Positions 27,738-36,964 of a stretch of DNA of 64,000 nucleotides are shown here, piece by piece. Numbering within the stretch: position 1 is the stretch's first letter; each line of letters opens with the position of its first letter. The stretch lies in the NCBI RefSeq assembly GCF_012971725.1, contig NZ_CP048833.1, forward strand, positions 5,580,001 to 5,644,000, in the 5' to 3' direction. A program made the translations under genes and the position numbers. This DNA is from Pseudomonas multiresinivorans (GTDB lineage Bacteria; Pseudomonadota; Gammaproteobacteria; Pseudomonadales; Pseudomonadaceae). The notes beneath the pieces are model-generated. The model had not been told where the DNA came from, did no database searches, and saw only the letters and a program-made list of their open reading frames with translations.

Positions 27738-28757
27738 TCAACCCTTGGGTGCAGCGGGTGGCGTGGCGGCGTTCGCGGCAGGCGTCGAGGGCGCGCCTTG
27801 GGTCGGGACGCTGGTGGCCGACGCGGGCACGGAGGGAGCGGGTGCGGCAGGCGCCACGGGCGCCTCGGCGGGCGCGACCGGAGCTTCTTCGGTTACCGCT
27901 TCGCGGGACAGATTGACCGTCACCCGGCGGTTCTTCGCACGGTTGGCGGCGGAATTGTTCTTCACCAGCGGATAGCGCTCGCCGTAGAAACGCACGGTGA
28001 TCTGCGATTCGGCTAGGCCGTTGGCCTTGAGGTACTCCATCACCGCGATGGCGCGACGGCGCGAAGCCTCGCGGTTGGCCAGGCGGTTGCCGCTGTTGTC
28101 GGAGTGGCCGTCCAGCTCGATGCGGTTCACCGTCGGGTCAGCCTTCAAGTACTGCAGGATGATGTCCAGCTTGGCGCGCCCCAGCGGGTCGACCTCGGTA
28201 CCGCCGTCCGGGAAGCCGACCTGGCTCTGGCGCACCTGGTCGAAGTTGACCGGGAGCATCTTCGTCGAACAGTCCTGGAACTGCGCATAGCCATCGGCGA
28301 AACGCGTCGGCAGCAAGCGCACCAGCAGATTCTCGCCAGTACGGGTGCGATGACGAACTTCCGGGGTACGCCCTTCGAGCAATCCACCGAGCAGGCGCCC
28401 GGCCTGTTGCTGGGTGCTGTTGAACGGCACTTCGCCGGAACTCACGCTCACCGAACCTAGGTTCAGGTCGCCCTGCCCCGGCCGCCACGGCGGCGCGGCG
28501 GCCAAAAGGGTCGCCGAACCGGTGCCCAGCCAGCCCTGCTGGGATTTGAGTCGGAAGGTCGGCTGCTCGCCGGCCCGCCAGACGAATTCGCCCACGCCGA
28601 AACCGCCCACGTTCTGCGACAGCCGGCACTCGAACTGATCGCCCGCCACCGTCCACTGGGCGCTTTCCAGGCGCGGCTGGAACGTCAGCCCCCAGGCCGG
28701 CAGGCTGGCGCAAAGTGTGAGCAGGAGAAGGGAAGGCTGGCGCACGGTGGCATCCAT
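27738..28757 (-). CDS. motY: Sodium-type flagellar motor protein MotY (OmpA family)
   Basis: MotY forms the periplasmic T-ring that anchors stators to the flagellar motor. The 339-residue precursor has a signal peptide ending near Ala-Trp-Gly23. Its N-terminal beta domain has the MotY features WTVAGDQFECRLSQ and FGVGEF. A C-terminal OmpA-like peptidoglycan-binding domain follows (IELDGHSDNSGNRLAN; RRRAIAVMEYL; NRRVTV). A roughly 50-residue Ala/Pro-rich tail is appended. The location between argG and pyrC matches PA3526, the MotY homologue of P. aeruginosa. It is divergent from pyrC. Confidence 0.88.
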   Translation of the reverse strand: MDATVRQPSLLLLTLCASLPAWGLTFQPRLESAQWTVAGDQFECRLSQNVGGFGVGEFVWRAGEQPTFRLKSQQGWLGTGSATLLAAAPPWRPGQGDLNLGSVSVSSGEVPFNSTQQQAGRLLGGLLEGRTPEVRHRTRTGENLLVRLLPTRFADGYAQFQDCSTKMLPVNFDQVRQSQVGFPDGGTEVDPLGRAKLDIILQYLKADPTVNRIELDGHSDNSGNRLANREASRRRAIAVMEYLKANGLAESQITVRFYGERYPLVKNNSAANRAKNRRVTVNLSREAVTEEAPVAPAEAPVAPAAPAPSVPASATSVPTQGAPSTPAANAATPPAAPKG

Positions 28758-28883
28758 ACAGGCAAATAGGCGTCCCAGATTCTATCGGTCAGCCTCGGCA
28801 AAACTTGATAGCGAGTGCCGGCGGCGGCCTTTTCCGGTAGCATTTCACCCTCTTCCCGCTGCAACCGCACCCCTGGAATCCGC

Positions 28884-29930
28884 ATGTCCGACCGCCTGAC
28901 ACTCCTGCGCCCCGACGACTGGCACATCCACCTGCGCGACGGCGCCGCACTCGCGCAAACCGTCGGCGACGCCGCCCGCACCTTCGGCCGCGCCATCATC
29001 ATGCCGAACCTGGTCCCGCCGGTACGCAACGCCGCCGAAGCCGACGCCTACCGCCAGCGCATCCTGGCTGCCCGTCCGGCCGGCAGCCGCTTCGAGCCGC
29101 TGATGGTGCTCTACCTCACCGACCGCACCAGCGCCGAGGAAGTCCGCGCCGCCAAGGCCTCGGGCTTCGTGCACGCCGCCAAGCTCTATCCGGCCGGCGC
29201 CACCACCAACTCCGATTCCGGTGTGACCAGCGTCGACAACATCTTCCACGTCCTCGAAGCCATGGCCGAAGTCGGCCTGCCGCTGCTGGTGCACGGTGAA
29301 GTGACCCGCGCAGAAGTCGACGTGTTCGACCGCGAGAAGCGCTTCATCGACGAACACCTGACCCGCGTGGTCGAGCGCTTCCCGACCCTGAAGGTGGTCT
29401 TCGAGCACATCACCACCGGCGATGCCGCCGCCTTCGTCAAGGCCGCCCCGGCCAACGTCGGCGCCACCATCACCGCGCACCACCTGCTGTACAACCGCAA
29501 CCACATGCTGGTTGGCGGCATCCGCCCGCACTTCTATTGCCTGCCGATCCTCAAGCGCAACACCCACCAGGAAGCCCTGCTGGATGCTGCCACCAGTGGC
29601 AGCCCGAAGTTCTTCCTCGGCACCGACTCGGCACCCCACGCGCGTCACGCCAAGGAAGCCGCCTGCGGTTGCGCCGGCTGCTACACCGCCTACGCCGCCA
29701 TCGAGCTGTACGCGGAAGCCTTCGAGCAACGCAATGCACTGGACAAGCTGGAAGGCTTCGCCAGCCTGCACGGCCCGGACTTCTACGGTCTGCCGCGCAA
29801 CAGCGACCGCATCACCCTGGTGCGTGAAGAATGGGAAGCGCCGGCGGCCCTGCCGTTCGGCGACTTCGATGTAGTCCCGCTGCGTGCCGGCGAGAAACTG
29901 CGCTGGCGCCTGCTGGAGACCGTGGCATGA
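28884..29930 (+). CDS. pyrC: Dihydroorotase (type II)
   Basis: This enzyme cyclises carbamoyl-aspartate to dihydroorotate in pyrimidine synthesis. The length is 348 residues, the same as E. coli PyrC. The binuclear zinc site is complete: His14 and His16 (DDWHIHLRDG), the carbamylated Lys100 (HAAKLYPAG), His137 (LVHGEV), His175 (FEHITT) and the catalytic Asp248 (GTDSAPH). The start MSDRLTLLRP is chosen over an upstream in-frame ATG. The stop overlaps the rnt ATG in an ATGA, so both are translated from one message. Confidence 0.97.
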   Translation: MSDRLTLLRPDDWHIHLRDGAALAQTVGDAARTFGRAIIMPNLVPPVRNAAEADAYRQRILAARPAGSRFEPLMVLYLTDRTSAEEVRAAKASGFVHAAKLYPAGATTNSDSGVTSVDNIFHVLEAMAEVGLPLLVHGEVTRAEVDVFDREKRFIDEHLTRVVERFPTLKVVFEHITTGDAAAFVKAAPANVGATITAHHLLYNRNHMLVGGIRPHFYCLPILKRNTHQEALLDAATSGSPKFFLGTDSAPHARHAKEAACGCAGCYTAYAAIELYAEAFEQRNALDKLEGFASLHGPDFYGLPRNSDRITLVREEWEAPAALPFGDFDVVPLRAGEKLRWRLLETVA

Positions 29931-30607
29931 GTGACGAGAACGAAATCTTCGAAGAAGAACTCGACGGTTCTTTCCCGCCGGGCCCGCGCCACCCGATGGC
30001 ACGCCGCTTCCGTGGCTACCTGCCGGTCGTGGTGGACGTCGAGACCGGCGGCTTCAACGCCAGCACCGACGCGCTGCTGGAAATCGCCGCCGTCACCATC
30101 GGCATGGACGAAAGCGGCTACCTGTTCCCCGAGCACACCTACTTCTTCCGTGTGGAGCCCTTCGAAGGCGCCAACATCGAGCAGGCCGCGCTGGAGTTCA
30201 CCGGCATCAAGCTGGACCACCCGCTGCGCATGGCCGTGCCAGAAGAACAGGCACTGACCGAGATCTTCCGCGGCATCCGCAAATCGCTGAAGTCCAACGG
30301 CTGCAAGCGGGCGATCCTGGTCGGCCACAACAGCAGCTTCGACCTGGGCTTCCTCAACGCCGCAGTCAACCGCAGCGGCGTGAAGCGCAACCCGTTCCAC
30401 CCGTTCTCCAGCTTCGACACCGCGACCCTCGCCGGCCTCGCCTACGGCCAGACCGTCCTGGCGAAAGCCTGCCAGACCGCCGGTATCGAGTTCGACAACC
30501 GCGAAGCGCACTCGGCCCGTTACGACACCGAGAAGACCGCCGAGCTGTTCTGCGGCATCGTCAACCGCTGGAAGGAGTTCGGCGGCTGGATGGAAGACGA
30601 TCACTGA
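29927..30607 (+). CDS. rnt: Ribonuclease T
   Basis: This DEDDh 3'-5' exoribonuclease matures the CCA ends of tRNA and other stable RNAs. The 226-residue protein has Asp37 and Glu39 (VVDVETGG), Asp139 (GHNSSFDLGF), and His195 with Asp200 (AHSARYDTEKTA). It is the second gene of a pyrC-rnt pair, with a four-base overlap and a strong terminator 14 bases after its stop. In PAO1 I recall a peroxidase gene after rnt (PA3529); here a REP pair is found instead. Confidence 0.97.
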   Translation: MSDENEIFEEELDGSFPPGPRHPMARRFRGYLPVVVDVETGGFNASTDALLEIAAVTIGMDESGYLFPEHTYFFRVEPFEGANIEQAALEFTGIKLDHPLRMAVPEEQALTEIFRGIRKSLKSNGCKRAILVGHNSSFDLGFLNAAVNRSGVKRNPFHPFSSFDTATLAGLAYGQTVLAKACQTAGIEFDNREAHSARYDTEKTAELFCGIVNRWKEFGGWMEDDH

Positions 30608-30620
30608 TCGGCTTCAACGC

Positions 30621-30660
30621 TCCATGAAAAAGCCCCGCACTTGCGGGGCTTTTTCATGGA
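30621..30660 (+). terminator. Terminator of pyrC-rnt
   Basis: An almost perfect 40-base palindrome with a GCCCCGC / GCGGGGC core and A- and T-tracts on the two sides. Confidence 0.95.
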
Positions 30661-30685
30661 GCCTGCATCAACACCCTGCCGTACC

Positions 30686-30787
30686 TGCAGGAGCGAGCTT
30701 GCTAGCGAACCCCAGCGTCTTCGGATGCCTGACAGGCGGGATTGGCGCCATAACTGGCCCTGTTCGCGAGCAAGCTCGCTCCTGCAA
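30686..30787. repeat. REP pair, TGTAGGAGCGAGC family
   Basis: The left arm GCAGGAGCGAGCTTGCTAGC (30687-30706) and the complementary right arm GCGAGCAAGCTCGCTCCTGC flank about 55 bases in the rnt-bfd gap. The remainder of this 362-base gap holds the pyrC-rnt terminator and the bfd promoter. Confidence 0.8.
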
Positions 30788-30904
30788 AAAGCACGTCGCT
30801 CCCAGCACCTATTGCGCGCAGCCCGCAATCCACGCGGGCTGGACGCTAAGTCATTGAACCCAATGACCATTTGTCAGACAGCCTGGATGCGTACTCGGGA
30901 ACTT

Positions 30905-30933
30905 TTGACAATCATTCTCATTATTATTAGTAT
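30905..30933 (+). promoter_or_regulatory. bfd promoter with overlapping Fur box
   Basis: TTGACA at 30905-30910 and TAGTAT at 30928-30933 have a 17-base spacer. The spacer and -35 are covered by a Fur-like 19-mer at 30907-30925 that matches the classical Fur consensus at 14 of 19 positions by my alignment. Iron repression of bfd is known in Pseudomonas and fits this layout. Confidence 0.8.
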
Positions 30934-30969
30934 CGCTTCCAACAACCCCACAGCGACTGTAGTGCAACC

Positions 30970-31185
30970 ATGTACGTCTGCCTCTGCAACGGTGTTACCG
31001 ATACCCAGATCCGCGATGCGATCTACGACGGCGCCTGCAATTACCGCGAAGTGCGCGAGTGCACCGGCGTCGGTACCCAGTGCGGCAAGTGCGCTTGCCT
31101 CGCCAAGCAGGTGGTACGCGATACGCTCGGCGAACTGCAAAGCGCCCAGAGCATGAACTACAACCTGGCCTACGCGGCGAGTTGA
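30970..31185 (+). CDS. bfd: Bacterioferritin-associated ferredoxin
   Basis: This small [2Fe-2S] protein reduces bacterioferritin so that stored iron is released. It has 71 residues with the BFD-type ligands Cys4, Cys6, Cys38 and Cys41 (MYVCLCNG; GTQCGKCAC). The gene is directly upstream of bfrB, the partner it reduces, on the same strand, but a terminator separates them. Regulation is opposite in logic: a Fur-covered promoter drives bfd when iron is scarce. No strong Shine-Dalgarno is visible before the ATG. Confidence 0.97.
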   Translation: MYVCLCNGVTDTQIRDAIYDGACNYREVRECTGVGTQCGKCACLAKQVVRDTLGELQSAQSMNYNLAYAAS

Positions 31186-31221
31186 AAAAATACCGCTGAT
31201 CAGTTCAGCAGGAATTCCGAA

Positions 31222-31248
31222 GAAACCGGGCACTGGCCCGGTTTTTTT
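31222..31248 (+). terminator. Terminator of bfd
   Basis: A 7-bp stem ACCGGGC / GCCCGGT with a 4-base loop is followed by seven T residues. Confidence 0.93.
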
Positions 31249-31403
31249 ATGCCTGAAATTCAGGGATTTAGCGCCGGGATGCGGAATTAAAACATTCGCA
31301 TTCATATTCCTTTTTATAACAAATTCAAGCACTTATGTTTGACATGTGGTTATAAGGGGGCGAGAATTTCAATCTCTCCCACTCCACACGGCAGGACCCC
31401 GGC

Positions 31404-31880
31404 ATGAAAGGCGACAAGAAAGTCATCCAGCATCTGAACAAGATCCTCGGCAACGAGCTGATCGCCATCAACCAGTACTTCCTGCACTCGCGCATGTGGA
31501 ACGACTGGGGCCTGAAGCGCCTCGGCGCGCACGAGTACCACGAGTCCATCGATGAGATGAAGCACGCCGACAAACTCATCGAACGCATCCTGTTCCTCGA
31601 AGGCCTGCCCAACCTGCAGGACCTGGGCAAGCTGCTGATCGGCGAGAACACCCAGGAAATGCTGCAGTGCGACCTGAACCTGGAACTCAAGGCCTGCAAG
31701 GACCTGCGCGACGCCATCGTGCATTGCGAAAGCGTGCATGACTACGTCAGCCGCGACCTGCTCAAGGACATCCTCGAGTCCGAGGAAGAGCACATCGACT
31801 ACCTGGAAACCCAGCTGGGCCTGATCCAGAAAGTCGGTCTGGAAAACTACCTGCAGTCGCACATGCACGAAGACGACTGA
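31404..31880 (+). CDS. bfrB: Bacterioferritin BfrB
   Basis: This is the subunit of the heme-containing 24-mer iron store. The 158-residue protein has a full ferroxidase site, Glu18, Glu51, His54, Glu94, Glu127 and His130, plus Met52 as the axial ligand of the inter-subunit heme. It follows bfd, the ferredoxin that docks near this heme. An AGGA lies before the ATG. No Fur box is evident in its own upstream gap (31249-31403), which is AT-rich. Confidence 0.97.
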   Translation: MKGDKKVIQHLNKILGNELIAINQYFLHSRMWNDWGLKRLGAHEYHESIDEMKHADKLIERILFLEGLPNLQDLGKLLIGENTQEMLQCDLNLELKACKDLRDAIVHCESVHDYVSRDLLKDILESEEEHIDYLETQLGLIQKVGLENYLQSHMHEDD

Positions 31881-31890
31881 TCAGGCAAAA

Positions 31891-31920
31891 GGCACCGGCG
31901 CTGTTGTGGACGCCGGTGCC
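31891..31920. terminator. Bidirectional terminator between bfrB and the MFS gene
   Basis: A 10-bp stem GGCACCGGCG / CGCCGGTGCC lies between convergent genes. The minus-strand side is followed by TTTTGCC and the plus side by CTTCCC. Confidence 0.75.
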
Positions 31921-31928
31921 CTTCCCTT

Positions 31929-33092
31929 CTAGCCGCTCGCCTTCGGCGGACGCCGCACCAGTCCGGCCTTGAATACCAGGCCAGCGCACAGTCCGATCAC
32001 CACCAGCAGCGACAGGCGCAGCCCCACGTGCTCGGCGAGGAAGCCGATCAGCGGCGGGCCCAGCAACAAGCCGCCATAGCCGAACGACGCCACCGCCGCC
32101 ACGCCGCGCGAAGGCTCGACGCCCGGCCGGTTGCCTGCCGCGCCGATCAGGATCGGCACCACCACCGACAACCCCGCGCCCACCAGGGCGAAACCGGCAA
32201 TCGCGCCGGAAATCCACGGGCTGAATAGCGCCAGCAACATGCCCGCGATGGCCAGCAGTGCCAGGTTGCGCACCAGCGCCTCGTCGGCGAAGCGCACGCG
32301 CAGACGGTCACCGAAAAGACGCCCCAGCACCATGGTCGCGGAGAACGCCGCGAAGCCCAGTGCTGCCACTCGCTCCGATGCTCCCATGACCTGGTGCAGC
32401 AGCAGGGCGCCCCAGTCGGCGACCGCACCTTCGGAAACGAACGCGCACAGCGTCAGCACCCCAAGACCTAACAGTGCCGGTGGCGGCAGGCGCCAGCCAC
32501 GTTGGGCTGGCGCCTCCTCCTCCGTGGGCTCCGGGCGCCCTTCGAACAGATGACGGGCGAAGAACGGCAGGATCGCCACCGCAATGACGGCCAGCAGGGT
32601 GAAGTGCCAGACAGGCGCCATGCCGGCAAAGATCGCCGCTCCGATGGCGCCGGTGAGTCCGCCCAGGCTGTACATGCCGTGCAGGCTGGAGATGCACGGC
32701 CGGCCAAGGCGCCGCTCCACTTCTACCGCCTGGGTGTTCATGGCCACGTCCATGGTCGCGAAGGTCAGGCCAACCAGCAGCAGGCCAGCCGCCAGGTACC
32801 AGACGTTGGGCGCCAGTCCGAGCAATGGGAAGCAAGCCATCAGCGCCAGTCCGGAAACCACCGTGATCGCCCGGCTACCATGACGCCGCACCAATGCCCC
32901 GGCGAAAACAAATGCCAGCAGCGCGCCCACTCCGGCGCCCAGCAACGCCTGGCCCAGTTGCTGCTCGTCCACGCCAGTCATGTTCTTCAGCGCCGGCACC
33001 CGGCCCATCAGGCTGCCATGCACCATGCCACCCATGGCGAAGCAGTAACCACATGCCCAGCGTGCGGCGTTGGCCCGTGATTGTTCACTCAT
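31929..33092 (-). CDS. MFS transporter
   Basis: The 387-residue protein has about 12 hydrophobic segments in two six-helix halves, and the MFS A-like loop RRHGSRA after helix 2. The family resembles YbjJ/sugar-efflux-like MFS proteins; the substrate cannot be told. The sequence GRPCISSLHGMYSLGGLTGAIG in helix 4-5 (given here only as a landmark near residue 140) is typical of that group. It converges with bfrB and lies upstream of neither an obvious partner nor a regulator. It may be expressed alone. Confidence 0.85.
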   Translation of the reverse strand: MSEQSRANAARWACGYCFAMGGMVHGSLMGRVPALKNMTGVDEQQLGQALLGAGVGALLAFVFAGALVRRHGSRAITVVSGLALMACFPLLGLAPNVWYLAAGLLLVGLTFATMDVAMNTQAVEVERRLGRPCISSLHGMYSLGGLTGAIGAAIFAGMAPVWHFTLLAVIAVAILPFFARHLFEGRPEPTEEEAPAQRGWRLPPPALLGLGVLTLCAFVSEGAVADWGALLLHQVMGASERVAALGFAAFSATMVLGRLFGDRLRVRFADEALVRNLALLAIAGMLLALFSPWISGAIAGFALVGAGLSVVVPILIGAAGNRPGVEPSRGVAAVASFGYGGLLLGPPLIGFLAEHVGLRLSLLVVIGLCAGLVFKAGLVRRPPKASG

Positions 33093-33111
33093 CCTTTATT
33101 TCTTCCCAAAA

Positions 33112-33139
33112 ACAAAGCCCCGCCAAGGCGGGGCTTTGT
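33112..33139 (-). terminator. Terminator of grxD
   Basis: A perfect 13-bp stem (ACAAAGCCCCGCC / GGCGGGGCTTTGT) with a 2-base centre, 17 bases past the grxD stop. Confidence 0.88.
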
Positions 33140-33156
33140 GCGACAGCACGAAAGAC

Positions 33157-33483
33157 TCAGGCGTTGGCCTTGCCTACGGCGTCCTTGATCAGCGGTTGCA
33201 GCTCACCCTTTTCGAACATCTCGGCCAGGATGTCGCTGCCGCCGACCAGCTCGCCACCGACCCACAGTTGCGGGAAGGTCGGCCAGTTGGCGTACTTGGG
33301 CAGGTTGGCGCGGATTTCCGGATTCTGCAGGATGTCCACGTAGGCGAACTTCTCGCCGCAAGCCATCAGCACCTGTGCGGCGCGGGACGAGAAACCGCAC
33401 TGGGGAGCGTTCGGCGAACCCTTCATGTACAGCAGTACGGGGTTATTGGCGATCTGCTCTTTGATGGTATCGATGATATCCAT
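33157..33483 (-). CDS. grxD: Monothiol glutaredoxin
   Basis: This is a Grx4-type protein that binds and transfers [2Fe-2S] clusters with glutathione. The 108-residue protein has the monothiol CGFS motif at 29-32, the WPTFPQLWVGGELVGG segment near 70-85 and a glutathione-binding Lys21. The start MDIIDTIKEQ is the family start; the open frame extends 30 codons further without similarity. It is the single gene between two terminator-like hairpins. Confidence 0.96.
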   Translation of the reverse strand: MDIIDTIKEQIANNPVLLYMKGSPNAPQCGFSSRAAQVLMACGEKFAYVDILQNPEIRANLPKYANWPTFPQLWVGGELVGGSDILAEMFEKGELQPLIKDAVGKANA

Positions 33484-33567
33484 GAACTTCCTCGGCTGAA
33501 CTATCAGATACTGACCCGGCAGCTGCCTCCTCGGATGGCGCTGGCCGGCACGGTACCGCGCATTGTA

Positions 33568-33600
33568 CTGCAAAGCCGAGCGCTACGCTCGGCTTTGCAG
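33568..33600 (-). terminator. Hairpin after the molybdopterin oxidoreductase gene
   Basis: A perfect 15-bp inverted repeat with a 3-base loop (core GCCGAGCG / CGCTCGGC), 19 bases past the stop. It lacks a clean T-tract. Confidence 0.7.
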
Positions 33601-33618
33601 ATGCCTTGCGACAGCCTG

Positions 33619-35712
33619 TCAGGCGGCTTCGACTTCCACCGGCACGCCGTTGAGCGCGGTGTTGCCGGAGAGCGCATCCAGATGACGTTCGTCGGTGAGG
33701 TCGTTGGCACTGGCGCCGCCCTGCTCACGGGCAATCGACAGCTGCACACCCGGCCGTGCGTGCCCCCAGCCGTGGGGCAGGCTGACGACCCCGGCCATGA
33801 TTTCGTCGCTGGCCGCCACCTCGATCTCGATACTGCCGACCCGCGAGCGCACACGTACCTTCTGCCCGTCCACCAGCCCGCGCGAGGCGAGGTCCTGCGG
33901 GTGCATGAGCAGTTGGTGCCGCGGCTTGCCCTTCACCAGGCGGTGATAGTTGTGCATCCACGAGTTGTTGCTGCGCACATGGCGGCGACCGATCAGCAGC
34001 AACTGGTCAATGGCCGGCGACTGGGTATCGGCGAAGCGGCGCAGGTCATTGAGGAAGATTTCCGGCGCCGCCTCGATGCTGTGGCTGGCCGTCTTCAGCC
34101 GCGGCGCCAGGTTCGGCCGCAGCGGCCCGAGGTCCAGCCCGTGGGGATGCTCGCGCAGCCGAGTCAGGTTCAGTTTGTGCTCGCTGGCGTCCCCGTAGGG
34201 CCCAAAGCGCAGGCCCATCTCGATCATCTGTTCCGGCGCCATGGTCGGCTTCAGCTCGGTGCCCAGGCGTGCGGCATAGGCCTTGGCCAGCCCGACGAAG
34301 ATTTCCCAATCGTGCAACGCACCCTCGGGCTTGGGCAGGATCGCCTCGTTGAAGCGAGTGACGTTGCGCACCGCGAATACGTTGAAGGTGGTGTCGTAGT
34401 GATCGTGCTCCAGCGGCGCGGTGGGCGGCAGGATCAGGTCGGCATAGCGGGTGGTTTCGTTGATGTACAGATCGACGCTGAGCATGAACTCCAGACCATC
34501 CAGCGCCTGCTCCAGGCGGCGGCCATTGGGCGTGGACAGCACCGGGTTGCCCGCCACTGTCACCAGCGCACGCACCTGCCCTTCGCCTTCGGTGAGCATC
34601 TCCTCGGCCAGCGCCGCCACCGGCAGCTCGCCGCCATATTCCGGCAGGCCGGACACACGGCTCTGCCAGCGATTGAACGCGCCGCCCGCCGTGGTCGCCA
34701 CCAGGTCCACTGCCGGCGTGGTACACAGGGTGCCGCCGACGCGGTCGAGGTTGCCGGTGACCAGGTTGATCAATTGCACCAGCCACTGACAGAGGCTTCC
34801 GAAAACCTGGGTGGAAACGCCCATGCGCCCGTAGCAGACGGCCTTGTCGGCGGCGGCGAATTCCCGCGCCAACTGGCGGATATCGTCGGCCGGCACGCCG
34901 CAGCGCGTGGCCATGGCTTCGACCTTGAATGGCGCCAGCGCCTCGCGTACCGCATCCAGGCCGTTGACCGGCAACGAAGCGTCGCGGGTCAGCCCTTCGT
35001 TGAGCAGCGTGTCGAGGATGCCCAGCAACAGCGCGGCGTCCTCGCCGGGCCGGACGAACAGGTGCTGGTCTGCAATCGCCGCAGTCTCGGTGCGACGCGG
35101 GTCGACTACCACCAGTTTGCCGCCGCGCGCCTTCACGGCCTTCAGACGTTTCTCCACGTCTGGCACGGTCATGATGCTGCCGTTGGACGCCAACGGGTTG
35201 CCGCCCAGGATCAGCATGAAGTCGGTGTGGTCGATGTCCGGAATCGGGATCAGCAGGCCATGGCCGAACATCTGCTGGCTGACCAGATGATGCGGCAGTT
35301 GGTCCACCGAGGTCGCCGAGTAGCGGTTGCGGGTCTTCAACTGGCCGAGGAAGTAGTTGCTGTGGGTCATCAGCCCGTAGTTGTGCACGCTGGGGTTGCC
35401 CTGGTACACGGCCACGGCGTCGTTGCCGTGACGCTCGCGGACCTCCGCCAGGCGCGTGGCCACCAGTTCGAAGGCCTCGTCCCAGCCGATCGGCTGCCAC
35501 TCATTGCCGACGCGGCGCACCGGCTGGCGCAGGCGGTCCGGGTCGTTCTGGATATCCTGCAGCGCCACCGCCTTGGGGCAGATGTGGCCGCGGCTGAAGC
35601 TGTCCTGGGCATCGCCCTTGATGGACAGGATGCGCTCGTCCTCGGTCTCGATGGTCAGGCCGCAAATGGCCTCGCACAGATGGCACGCACGGTGGTGGAG
35701 GGTCTTGCTCAT
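33619..35712 (-). CDS. Molybdopterin (bis-MGD) oxidoreductase with [4Fe-4S] site
   Basis: This 697-residue enzyme is of the DMSO reductase superfamily, cytosolic because no Tat signal is present. The N-terminus carries the cluster ligands Cys10, Cys13, Cys17 and Cys45 (CHLCEAICG ... GHICPKA). The molybdopterin regions follow (GNPSVHNYG, LILGGNPLASNG, VDPRRTETA), and the C-terminal MGD-binding barrel has RSRVGSIEIEV. It lies in the place of PAO1 PA3534, annotated only as a probable oxidoreductase. The electron donor or acceptor partner is not encoded beside it, so substrate and direction are unknown. Confidence 0.87.
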   Translation of the reverse strand: MSKTLHHRACHLCEAICGLTIETEDERILSIKGDAQDSFSRGHICPKAVALQDIQNDPDRLRQPVRRVGNEWQPIGWDEAFELVATRLAEVRERHGNDAVAVYQGNPSVHNYGLMTHSNYFLGQLKTRNRYSATSVDQLPHHLVSQQMFGHGLLIPIPDIDHTDFMLILGGNPLASNGSIMTVPDVEKRLKAVKARGGKLVVVDPRRTETAAIADQHLFVRPGEDAALLLGILDTLLNEGLTRDASLPVNGLDAVREALAPFKVEAMATRCGVPADDIRQLAREFAAADKAVCYGRMGVSTQVFGSLCQWLVQLINLVTGNLDRVGGTLCTTPAVDLVATTAGGAFNRWQSRVSGLPEYGGELPVAALAEEMLTEGEGQVRALVTVAGNPVLSTPNGRRLEQALDGLEFMLSVDLYINETTRYADLILPPTAPLEHDHYDTTFNVFAVRNVTRFNEAILPKPEGALHDWEIFVGLAKAYAARLGTELKPTMAPEQMIEMGLRFGPYGDASEHKLNLTRLREHPHGLDLGPLRPNLAPRLKTASHSIEAAPEIFLNDLRRFADTQSPAIDQLLLIGRRHVRSNNSWMHNYHRLVKGKPRHQLLMHPQDLASRGLVDGQKVRVRSRVGSIEIEVAASDEIMAGVVSLPHGWGHARPGVQLSIAREQGGASANDLTDERHLDALSGNTALNGVPVEVEAA

Positions 35713-36026
35713 GGCTCGCCTCGTTCTTGTTGTCGCCGGCGCCTCATGGGGCCGGTCGCGGGGTCGAAAGCACTATGAATCCTGGCATTGCGGAGCACCA
35801 CCAGCTTCCGTCGGGTGAATTGCGCGGCATCAGGAACGACCATGGTGAAGCCCCGCCCGACGGGCCTTCCGGGCGAAACTTGCGTAGATCCGTCATTTCC
35901 TTATAGGATCGCGCCTTCCCCCATTTTCCGCTCCATGCGGTCCCGCCGCAGGTTCAGCCCGTTTTTTCTCACGAAAGCCGGTCGGTACCTCGGCCTGATT
36001 CTGAGAATAAGTAGTAGGTACGAACC
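35713..36026. other. Divergent intergenic region before argF
   Basis: The 314-base gap between the oxidoreductase and argF must contain both promoters. A possible argF promoter is TTGCGT at 35880 with TATAGG at 35902 (spacer 16), both weak matches. I found no ArgR-type tandem operator like the one before argG. No gene or repeat is supported. Confidence 0.4.
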
Positions 36027-36944
<918 letters not shown>

Positions 36945-36964
36945 GCCCTCCTGTTTCGAGCCCG

